64,000 bases of DNA from UMGS1696 sp963642885 (GTDB lineage Bacteria; Bacillota; Clostridia; Oscillospirales; CAG-272): assembly GCA_963642885.1 (NCBI GenBank), contig CAVIJI010000001.1, forward strand, positions 94,154 to 158,153. Reading direction: 5' to 3'. How positions within the stretch are numbered: position 1 is the first letter of the stretch; every line of letters begins with the position of its first letter. This document shows, piece by piece, positions 57,379 to 64,000 of this stretch. The notes beneath the pieces are model-generated. The model was not told the DNA's origin. It did no database searches and worked only from the letters and a program-made list of their open reading frames with translations. Position numbers and translations under genes: made by a program.

Positions 57379-60363
57379 ATGCTTAATCTGTCGAAAATCA
57401 AAAAGATTTATCCGTCGGGCGATGTTACCGCACTTCATGAGGTATCGCTGGCATTCCGACCGAACGAATTCGTATCCATTCTCGGCCCGTCCGGTTGCGG
57501 AAAAACCACGCTGTTGAATATTATTGGCGGACTTGACCGCTATACATCGGGCGAGCTGTATGTACGCCACAAGCCTACGGCGAAATTTACGGATCGTGAC
57601 TGGGATACGTACCGCAACCATTCGATAGGCTTTGTTTTTCAAAGCTACAACCTGATTCCCCACCAAAGCGTTCTTGCGAATGTAGAACTTGCACTGACTC
57701 TGTCGGGTGTCTCCAAATCCGAGAGACGACACAGGGCCGAGGAGGCACTTCGTGCCGTAGGACTGGGCGACCAGATGAAGAAAAAGCCCTCGCAGATGTC
57801 GGGCGGACAGATGCAGAGAGTTGCGATAGCTCGCGCTCTTGTCAACGACCCCGACATACTCTTGGCAGACGAACCGACGGGAGCGCTCGACTCGGAAACC
57901 TCCGTACAAATCATGGATATACTGAGAGAGGTAGCGAAAACAAAGCTCATTATCATGGTAACGCACAATCCCGAGCTTGCGCAAAGGTATTCCACGAGAA
58001 TAATCAAGCTTCTCGACGGAAGGGTTATAGATGACTCCAACCCTTACACGGATGACGAGGAGAGGGCTGAGAAGTATTCCGAGAGCGGTGTTTACATATC
58101 GGGAGACGCCGCTTCCGAGGCGGACGGTGAAAAGCACGGTAAAAAGCGAACATCCATGTCGTTCGGCACGGCACTCGGGTTGAGTCTGAATAACCTTATG
58201 ACGAAAAAAGCGCGCACAATACTTACCGCGTTTGCGGGAAGCATCGGTATTATCGGAATAGCGTTGATTTTGTCGCTTTCAAACGGAATAAACGTATATA
58301 TAGATAAAGTTCAGGAGGATACCCTGTCGGCTTATCCGCTTGAGGTTACGCGTGAAAGCGTAGATTTATCCTCTATGATCAGCACGTTTACCGAGGCGAA
58401 AAAATCGGCGGACGAAGAACCCGTTGAAGGCGTGATAAAATCGAATACAATGATGTACGATCTCGTAGATACGATGACGAGCATTGACATACAGAAAAAC
58501 AATCTGACGGATTTTATCGAGTATATTGACGAGCACGGCGGAGACCTTGACGGCAACGCTTCATCCGTGACATACGGATATGATGTACAGCTGTACATTT
58601 ATTCTACCGATGAAAAAGACAGCGACGGACTTCCGCTGAAGCTTAATCCGTCGGATATGTTCGGCGCGATGAATTCCGCGGCATCGTCGCAGTCGAATTA
58701 TGCGTCGATGATGACGGTAGACGTATGGGATGAGATGCCGACCAACATGGATCTCATTCGCGGACAGTACGATGTAATTGCGGGCAGGCTTCCCGAAAAA
58801 TACAATGAAGTGGTACTGATAGTCGATGAAAACAATAAAATAAACGATGTGTATCTGTACGCTCTCGGTTTCAAGCCTCAGGATGAGTTAAAGGAGATAA
58901 TGTCAGCCGCTCAGAAAGGCGAAGAAATGAATGTGAAGGCCGACGAATTCGGCTATGACGATTTTATCGGACATGAGTTCGCACTGCTTACGGCATCCGA
59001 TATGTACACAAAGAGCGGCGATGAGTGGGAGTATCAGGGCGACAATGCCGTATACATGAATGCAGCAGTAGCCGAAAGCGAACATCTTACGATTGTGGGC
59101 ATAATACGTCCGAATCCGGAAGCTGTTGCGACATCATTGAACGGAGCAATAGGTTATTTGCCGTCGCTCACGGAATATGTGATAGACAAGGCGGAAAAAT
59201 CCGAGGTCGTAAAGGCACAGAGAGCCGATGAGACTGTTGACATACTCACGAATTTACCGTTTCTCACCGAAGACAACGATCCCGCAAATATGACGGTTGC
59301 GGAAAGAGCGGATGCGATACGTTCGAACATTGACGGAATGAGCAGTGCCGAGGCTGCGGTAATTTACACGAACTATATGGCCGGTGTATCCGATGAGGAT
59401 GTCGCGCAAATGGCACAGTCACAGCTTTCCGCTATGACAGAGGAAGAGATAAACGCTCTTGTTGTTTCGGCAATGAAGCAGAGTCCCGAAGCACAGGGAA
59501 TGGATGAAAACACCATTACCATGTATCTATCGACAATGTCCGAGGATGAGGTAAACTCGATTGCACTGCAGGCACTCGGAGCCGAAATTCAGGCGCAGGC
59601 TCGGGAAAGCGCGGAATCGTCCTTATCTACCTACACATCCGATGAGCTCGCGCAGTCGCTGGATGCGGTAATCGCCGGAATGAGTGACGAAGACATATCG
59701 TCGTCATTCGCGGACTATATGCCGAAGATGGTATCCGACAGCACATTCGAGGATAATTTAAAGCTGTTCGGACAGGCTGACCGTGATAATCCGTCGTACA
59801 TTCTCATATATGCGGACACATTCGCCGCCAAGGATGAAATTTCCACGATGATATCCGATTACAACACGCAGAAGACGAATGAGGGCAAGGAAGAGGATGT
59901 AATTCATTACACCGACTATGTTGCCCTGATGATGTCATCGATTTCGACGATAATCAATGTGATTTCATATGTACTGATTGCGTTTGTTTCGATATCGCTT
60001 GTTGTATCATCGATTATGATAGGAATCATCACGTATATATCGGTACTCGAGCGTACGAAGGAAATCGGTATACTGCGTGCCGTAGGTGCGTCGAAGAAGG
60101 ACATATCACGTGTATTCAATGCGGAGACGCTTATAATAGGCTTTTCGGCCGGGGCTATCGGCATCGGAGTAACGCTGCTGCTTTGCATTCCCGCGAACAT
60201 TATTATAAAAAGTTTAACGGACATATCAAATCTTGCACGTTTGCCTGCGGTCGGCGGAATAGCACTTGTGCTTATATCGATGCTGCTTACGACGATATCC
60301 GGACTTATTCCTTCGCACATAGCCGCAAAGAAGGATCCCGTTGAGGCGTTGAGAAACGAATAG
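57379..60363 (+). CDS. MacB-like ABC transporter, fused ATPase and large extracellular-domain permease
   Basis: 994 residues. N-terminal ATPase (1-225): Walker A GPSGCGKT, signature MSGGQMQRVAIARAL, Walker B ILLADEPTGALD, VTHNPELA. A first TM helix near residue 275 (AFAGSIGIIGIALILSLS) begins the FtsX/MacB-type permease, with about 550 extracellular residues before three C-terminal helices (VISYVLIAFVSISLVV, FSAGAIGIGVTLLLCI, IALVLISML-type). The extracellular part contains repeated motifs of the type M-S/T-x-E/D-E/D-x-I/V (near 665-790). Such proteins move lipids or peptides, or transmit envelope signals. No partner gene is adjacent. Confidence 0.88.
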   Translation: MLNLSKIKKIYPSGDVTALHEVSLAFRPNEFVSILGPSGCGKTTLLNIIGGLDRYTSGELYVRHKPTAKFTDRDWDTYRNHSIGFVFQSYNLIPHQSVLANVELALTLSGVSKSERRHRAEEALRAVGLGDQMKKKPSQMSGGQMQRVAIARALVNDPDILLADEPTGALDSETSVQIMDILREVAKTKLIIMVTHNPELAQRYSTRIIKLLDGRVIDDSNPYTDDEERAEKYSESGVYISGDAASEADGEKHGKKRTSMSFGTALGLSLNNLMTKKARTILTAFAGSIGIIGIALILSLSNGINVYIDKVQEDTLSAYPLEVTRESVDLSSMISTFTEAKKSADEEPVEGVIKSNTMMYDLVDTMTSIDIQKNNLTDFIEYIDEHGGDLDGNASSVTYGYDVQLYIYSTDEKDSDGLPLKLNPSDMFGAMNSAASSQSNYASMMTVDVWDEMPTNMDLIRGQYDVIAGRLPEKYNEVVLIVDENNKINDVYLYALGFKPQDELKEIMSAAQKGEEMNVKADEFGYDDFIGHEFALLTASDMYTKSGDEWEYQGDNAVYMNAAVAESEHLTIVGIIRPNPEAVATSLNGAIGYLPSLTEYVIDKAEKSEVVKAQRADETVDILTNLPFLTEDNDPANMTVAERADAIRSNIDGMSSAEAAVIYTNYMAGVSDEDVAQMAQSQLSAMTEEEINALVVSAMKQSPEAQGMDENTITMYLSTMSEDEVNSIALQALGAEIQAQARESAESSLSTYTSDELAQSLDAVIAGMSDEDISSSFADYMPKMVSDSTFEDNLKLFGQADRDNPSYILIYADTFAAKDEISTMISDYNTQKTNEGKEEDVIHYTDYVALMMSSISTIINVISYVLIAFVSISLVVSSIMIGIITYISVLERTKEIGILRAVGASKKDISRVFNAETLIIGFSAGAIGIGVTLLLCIPANIIIKSLTDISNLARLPAVGGIALVLISMLLTTISGLIPSHIAAKKDPVEALRNE

Positions 60364-60720
60364 TGTCGGCGGATGTACTTCAGTCGGGTAGTGGAGGAAA
60401 CCGCCGCCTCCTCGAGAATTTCGCTTAATGCGAAATTCTCCGCAGATTTGGCTTGTGTTCTGTGTCGGCGGATGTACTTCAGTCGGGTAGTGGAGGAAAC
60501 CGCCGCCTCCTCGAGAATTTCGCTTAATGCGAAATTCTCCGCAGATTTGGCTTGTGTTCTGTGTCGGCGGATGTACTTCAGTCGGGTAGTGGAGGAAACC
60601 GCCGCCTCCTCGAGAATTTCGCTTAATGCGAAATTCTCCGCAGGTTTAGGTTTGTGCTGTGTCGGCGGATGTACTTCAGTCGGATAGTGTGGTGAACCAC
60701 CGTGCCTCCGTAGGTTTGTA
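60364..60720 (+). repeat. Stop-anchored two-hairpin repeat array, locus C (3 full units plus degenerate fourth, 98-99 bp period)
   Basis: GTGTCGGCGG recurs at 60363, 60462, 60561 and 60659. The first copy starts within 3 bases of the transporter stop. Each full unit has H1 (CGGCGG with CCGCCG), H2 (GAGAATTTCGC with GCGAAATTCTC, loop TTAAT) and a GGCTTG tail. The fourth unit lacks H2 precisely, keeping CCTCCG..GG next to the tail. Same architecture as loci A and B. Confidence 0.88.
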
Positions 60721-60753
60721 TAATGGTTCAGAAAAATAAATTCTGACGGAATA

Positions 60754-60782
60754 AAAAAAGCATGCTTCGCATGCTTTTTTTA
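60754..60782. terminator. Terminator at the end of the XRE gene and of array C
   Basis: AAAAAAAGCATGC and GCATGCTTTTTTT with a TTC loop. Confidence 0.9.
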
Positions 60783-61394
60783 TTCGGATTTTTTTGTTTT
60801 TACGCGGCAGGCGAGCCACACTATGAGCACGCCCGGGATGCCGAGCAGCATCATTGACCACATATCATAGCTTCTGAGCAAGAACGATATCAAAAACAAT
60901 ATCGTCAGCACGAGAAGGGAAATTGTATAAAAATTGAATTTTTTTGTTCCCCAGACCGAATTGAATATGACCATAAGAACAGCGAACACGGGGCAGGCTA
61001 TGACAAATGGGAGCAGTGAAACGACACCGCAGAGTTTAAGAATAACATACACAACCGCTGCGAGCATGAGCACTCCCGCAAGTGTTACGCCAACTATTGC
61101 CGCTCGGTTTATTACGTAGCTGTCGCTGCTTTCGGGTACTTCCTGCTTATCGTTGTCGAGAGAGGGGAATGATGTATGTTCCGATTCAAGCAGATAGTCT
61201 ACGGTGACACCGAACAGGTCGGCGATGTTTTTAAGGCAGACGATATCGGGGACTCCGTCTCCGCGTTCCCATTTGGATACGCTTTTGTCGGAATAGCCTA
61301 TCTCCTCGGCAAGACGTGCCTGTGTCATACCTGATTTTTTTCTCAGCTCGGTAATGTTCTTTGCGATGTTCTTCGGAATATCTTCATGCGCCAT
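60780..61394 (-). CDS. XRE-family helix-turn-helix protein with membrane domain
   Basis: 204 residues. Cro/CI HTH at 10-65: ITELRKKSGMTQARLAEEIG then SVSKWERGDGVPDI. After a linker, four hydrophobic helices (about residues 98-195) form a membrane domain (AAIVGVTLAGVLMLAAVVY, VSLLPFVIACPVFAVLMV, FYTISLLVLTILFL, MWSMMLLGIPGVLIVWLA). Such proteins couple membrane signals to transcription. The start has an AAGGAGGAG site. A three-way-junction element lies in its 5' region, divergent from the SGNH gene. Confidence 0.85.
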   Translation of the reverse strand: MAHEDIPKNIAKNITELRKKSGMTQARLAEEIGYSDKSVSKWERGDGVPDIVCLKNIADLFGVTVDYLLESEHTSFPSLDNDKQEVPESSDSYVINRAAIVGVTLAGVLMLAAVVYVILKLCGVVSLLPFVIACPVFAVLMVIFNSVWGTKKFNFYTISLLVLTILFLISFLLRSYDMWSMMLLGIPGVLIVWLACRVKTKKSE

Positions 61395-61449
61395 GCCGGA
61401 CTCCTCCTTCTTGAATTGATGAGTTTTTAACTTATAAGGCCCGAAAAAG

Positions 61450-61558
61450 GCACTCTACTGTCGGTAGAATGCTCTGTCGGGAGTAGTTCTACTCTACGGA
61501 CGATAGATTCTACCGTGAATTACGGCTACTCGACGTGGATTTACCACGAATAGAGTGC
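61450..61558 (-). promoter_or_regulatory. Three-way-junction inverted-repeat element upstream of the XRE gene
   Basis: Outer stem GCACTCTA (61450-61457) with TAGAGTGC (61551-61558). Inner hairpin 1: CGGTAGAAT (61462-61470) with ATTCTACCG (61507-61515), containing the palindrome GAGTAG-TT-CTACTC (61481-61494). Inner hairpin 2: CGTGG and CCACG (about 61534-61548). On the minus strand the outer stem is followed by CTTTTT, so transcription towards the XRE gene would meet a terminator-like end. Confidence 0.55.
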
Positions 61559-61575
61559 GGTATACTTACGGTGGG

Positions 61576-61604
61576 TTGTGATGCCTCATGTCTACGGCTA
61601 TAAT
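61576..61604 (+). promoter_or_regulatory. Promoter of the SGNH hydrolase gene
   Basis: TTGTGA (61576-61581), 17 bases, TATAAT (61599-61604), 37 bases before the chosen start. Confidence 0.55.
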
Positions 61605-61641
61605 GATATCATAACGAAGATGCAATTCAAAGGTGAAAAAA

Positions 61642-62304
61642 ATGAAACGATTATTAATTTTCGGTGACTCAATTATGAGGGGAGTTTACTATTCAGCCGA
61701 GGAGGGAAGACATAAGGTTTTCGGCGAAAGATTCGCATCTCTCAAGGAACGCGGATATGAGATTGTCAACAGCTCACGTATGGGAGCTACGGTTGAAATG
61801 GGTGAGGCTTTGATAAAGAAAAAGCTGACGCTTCCCGCAGAGGATACAACGGTTATTTTCGAATACGGCGGAAACGACTGTGATTTCAAGTGGGCGGATA
61901 TTTCCGAAAATCCGAGCGGCAAATTCACACCCAATACTCCGATGGATAAATTCGAAAAAATATACGGAACGATGATTAAATATGCGGCCGACATGGGTGC
62001 TAAGGTCAGGCTGTGCAACCTTGTTCCGCTTGATTCCGAAAAGTACGTAAAATGGATATCGCGTGATCTGTCGTACGACAATATTATAAGCTGGCTCGGA
62101 GACGCAAGCATGCTTTACAGATGGCATGAGTATTACAACAGAACAGCCGAAAATCTCGCCGAGAAATACGGTGCGGGCCTTATAGATATTCGCTCGCCAT
62201 TCCTGCTGTCTCACGAATACAAAAACTACATTTGCTCCGACGGCATCCACCCGACAATAGAGGGTCACAAGATGATTGACAATCTTATTGCGGAAGCAAT
62301 ATGA
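61642..62304 (+). CDS. SGNH/GDSL-family hydrolase
   Basis: 220 residues, start at 61642, 8 bases after AAAGG (an in-frame GTG at 61633 overlaps the site). Block I GDSIMRG carries the nucleophile Ser, block III GGNDCDF the oxyanion Asn, block V DGIHPT the Asp and His. No signal peptide, so a cytoplasmic esterase or deacetylase of unknown substrate. Its last codons and stop are duplicated immediately downstream. Confidence 0.88.
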   Translation: MKRLLIFGDSIMRGVYYSAEEGRHKVFGERFASLKERGYEIVNSSRMGATVEMGEALIKKKLTLPAEDTTVIFEYGGNDCDFKWADISENPSGKFTPNTPMDKFEKIYGTMIKYAADMGAKVRLCNLVPLDSEKYVKWISRDLSYDNIISWLGDASMLYRWHEYYNRTAENLAEKYGAGLIDIRSPFLLSHEYKNYICSDGIHPTIEGHKMIDNLIAEAI

Positions 62305-62385
62305 TTAACTTATTGCGCAAGCAATATGATTAACGATTAACGATTAACGATTAAACAATCCTGCGTTAATCGTCTCGGCATTAAG
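62284..62385 (+). repeat. Duplicated GNRA-loop hairpins and ATTAACG repeats at the SGNH stop codon
   Basis: TATTGC-GGAA-GCAATA ends in the stop codon region, and after TGATTAAC a second TATTGC-GCAA-GCAATA follows, 25 bases later, with the same TGATTAAC. Three further ATTAACG units and a TTAATCG that pairs back follow. Both loops are GNRA type. Confidence 0.6.
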
Positions 62386-62402
62386 GCCGCTGATCGTAAA
62401 GG

Positions 62403-63050
62403 TTAAGCTTTTTTGCACATAATTTTATCTATCATAACATAGACATAGCCCAAACCGATGAAGAACGCGAGCAATATGAGTATTGTTATAATGACGGTGA
62501 CGGCGCCGTTCGCGTCGATATCGAGAAACGCATAGGGATAACGGCTGCCGATTCCCGCGTCCATATTGAAGCCGAGAGTCATAATATAAGTGTAGGCGCA
62601 ATATAAAAGCGGAAAAACCGTCCAAAGCGGCGGCTCATAAAGCTTCATGGTTCCTTTTTTATCGAACAGCAGCCAGTCGGCTATGGCTCCGAGCGGTACT
62701 ATATAGTGCAGTACCAGCATATTGAAGTTGAACACCCCGTTCGAGAAAACCATACCGTGATTGAGCAGAAAATGTGCGATAAGGCACGTGACTGATATTG
62801 CGAGCATAAAAGCGTGCTTTACTTTCGGTAGAAACGGATTTTGATCCTTTTCGAAGCCGAGCAGTTGTCTTACACCTGCGACAAGAAGATACAATGTGAG
62901 CACGAAATTACTTATTGTAGTAAACATACGGAATATATCTAAGTGCAACTCGCCGTCGAATATACTCGCACTGTCCGCCAGTACGGCCAATCCGAGAATC
63001 GATATGAGCAGCTTATACAGCCCTGAAGCCGTTCTGTTTTTTATGTACAT
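62403..63050 (-). CDS. Pr6Pr-family membrane protein
   Basis: 215 residues with six predicted transmembrane helices and the family pattern FRMFTTISNFVLTLYLL in helix 2, LHYIVPLGAIADWLLF in helix 4 and YPYAFLDIDANGAVTV before the last helix. Pr6Pr proteins are uncharacterised in function. The start overlaps the end of the SNF2 helicase gene by 10 bases. Confidence 0.82.
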   Translation of the reverse strand: MYIKNRTASGLYKLLISILGLAVLADSASIFDGELHLDIFRMFTTISNFVLTLYLLVAGVRQLLGFEKDQNPFLPKVKHAFMLAISVTCLIAHFLLNHGMVFSNGVFNFNMLVLHYIVPLGAIADWLLFDKKGTMKLYEPPLWTVFPLLYCAYTYIMTLGFNMDAGIGSRYPYAFLDIDANGAVTVIITILILLAFFIGLGYVYVMIDKIMCKKA

Positions 63051-64000
63051 TCTTTCCCCTCTCCTGTTTTATCGGTGTTGTCGGGTTTGTTTTCTTCGGT
63101 ATTATTTCCGTCGGTGCTGTTTTTTGCGTTGATGCGGTCTCTTTCTTCACGCATGATTCCGTTGAAGGTGTTTTCGTCAAGCTCGAGACTTTCGTCGGCG
63201 GTAACCGATTCATCCGCAAATGCGTCGAATATGGTTTGCTTTTTTTCGAGTATCGAAACTATCTTTTCGTCAACGGTATCGTCGCATAGCAGTCGGTATA
63301 CGAGCACGTTTCTTGTTTGTCCCATGCGGTAGGCACGCGATATTGCCTGGTTTTCAATCGAAGGTTTAAACTGAGGCTCGCAAAATACGACCACACTTGC
63401 CGACTGTATGTTAAGTCCCGTTCCGCCCGATTGAATTTGAGCGACAAGAACGGTACCTGCGGGAGCTTTGCCGAACTCGTCTATGATTTCCTGTCTGCGC
63501 GCGGGTGACACCGACCCTGTTATAGGCTGTGTGCATCTGTCACCCAGAAGAGTGCATACTTTTTTGAGTGTATCGAGGAAGAACGAAAATACGATAACCT
63601 TCCTGTCCTCGCTTTCGGCCTCTTGTGCGATTTCGGACAGGCGCGCGGCTTTGGAGGAATCTTTAAGATCGGAAACATTCCATGAAACTCGTCTTGCTTC
63701 CGCAAAATTTTTGGAGAGAACGGCTTTTTCATAAGCTTCCTCTTCTTTTTTTGTCATCGTGCACCATTCCTTGCTTTCCGTTTTTTCGGGAAGCTCCGTC
63801 AGTACATCCGAACGCTTTCTTCGGTAATATACGGGGGCAACAGCTTCACGGAACTGCGGTGCGGACGAGAGGTAGGTCATCGAGCCGATTTTAAGAGCCG
63901 TATCGGGCTGAAGAACCTTTATAAGCGAAATCATTTCGTCAACGTTGTTTTCGAGTGCCGTACCGGTCATGAACAGCAGTTTTTCCGCATGGGTACAGAT
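63041..64000 (-). CDS. SNF2-family DEAD/DEAH-box helicase, C-terminal part (5' end off the window)
   Basis: About 320 C-terminal residues are present. Readable motifs: MTGTALEN (motif III), RRKRSDVLTELPEK, helicase motif V QIQSGGTGLNIQSASVV and motif VI ISRAYRMGQTRNV, as in bacterial RapA/SNF2 proteins. The C-terminal tail is hydrophilic (Asn/Thr/Glu/Asp/Lys-rich). Large SNF2 helicases of this kind occur as housekeeping proteins in Bacillota and in some defence loci; no defence partner is seen in the window. Confidence 0.9.
   Translation of the reverse strand: MCTHAEKLLFMTGTALENNVDEMISLIKVLQPDTALKIGSMTYLSSAPQFREAVAPVYYRRKRSDVLTELPEKTESKEWCTMTKKEEEAYEKAVLSKNFAEARRVSWNVSDLKDSSKAARLSEIAQEAESEDRKVIVFSFFLDTLKKVCTLLGDRCTQPITGSVSPARRQEIIDEFGKAPAGTVLVAQIQSGGTGLNIQSASVVVFCEPQFKPSIENQAISRAYRMGQTRNVLVYRLLCDDTVDEKIVSILEKKQTIFDAFADESVTADESLELDENTFNGIMREERDRINAKNSTDGNNTEENKPDNTDKTGEGKECT

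Noticed and set aside
15417..60720. Integron attC sites (hairpin elements after genes)
   Set aside because: Copies are tandem without cassette genes between them, there is no integrase gene in the window, and the R'/R'' core sequences are not convincing.

Overview
The window looks like a contig from an uncultured, low-to-mid G+C Gram-positive bacterium of the Clostridia (Bacillota), probably a gut-type metagenome-assembled genome. The evidence is: near-consensus sigma-A promoters (TTGACA-17-TATAAT) before many genes, strong GGAGG ribosome-binding sites, a T-box leader, a HisZ-dependent short HisG with a YerC/TrpR-like regulator, the GGGtGRT protein pair, many lipoprotein solute-binding proteins and carbohydrate genes, and two 10-N assembly gaps. 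No phage, plasmid, CRISPR or complete insertion sequence was seen.

Layout. 0-13 kb: Trk potassium uptake (trkH partial, trkA), an HMCES/YedK protein, a cell-wall LamG protein, an AAA ATPase, a Gfo/Idh/MocA dehydrogenase, an Fe-S aldo/keto reductase, a fucU-CbbX-like-PHP operon, an ABC exporter, and a small protein that resembles a motif-less remnant of a type III restriction (Res) motor domain. 13.4-16.2 kb: tRNA-Cys, a structured three-way-junction RNA with its own terminator directly before an orphan substrate-binding lipoprotein, the first member of a new repeat family, and a GNAT acetyltransferase. 16.3-24 kb: a tightly coupled histidine operon yerC-hisZGDCBHAF-hisIE with a palindrome between the promoter boxes. 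24-32.4 kb: an OB-fold-like lipoprotein and a divergent sugar locus (ABC importer against GH32 plus fructokinase-type PfkB). 32.5-38 kb: tRNA-Leu, the second repeat array, and a divergent carbohydrate locus (ADP-ribosylglycohydrolase and beta-propeller glycosidase against a beta-helix/CE7-like fusion). 38-47 kb: GGGtGRT pair, GDPD, guaA, mnmG, Rrf2, cysK, tcdA. 47-57 kb: two more PQTFD-tailed surface proteins, a trpXYZ importer under a Trp T-box with a downstream 14-codon reading frame, two orphan binding lipoproteins flanking an AraC regulator, and a TIR...Sel1 pseudogene. 57-64 kb: a 994-residue MacB-like transporter, the third repeat array, an XRE membrane regulator, an SGNH hydrolase, a Pr6Pr membrane protein and the C-terminal part of a SNF2 helicase.

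The most striking unexplained signal is a family of 95-99 bp tandem repeats found three times (15.4, 32.8 and 60.4 kb). Each unit folds into two hairpins: one with a variable GC-rich stem whose arms change together between loci, and one with a GAATTTC/GAAATTC stem. A GGCTT tail follows. In every case the array begins at the stop codon of a gene, on that gene's strand, and at two loci the repeat itself supplies the stop codon. Other points of interest are a shared C-terminal signal (APQTFD, hydrophobic stretch, basic tail) on three secreted proteins, the leader RNA before the first orphan lipoprotein, and a three-way-junction element ending in a T-run before the XRE regulator. All function calls come from reading translated motifs by eye; no database search was run.
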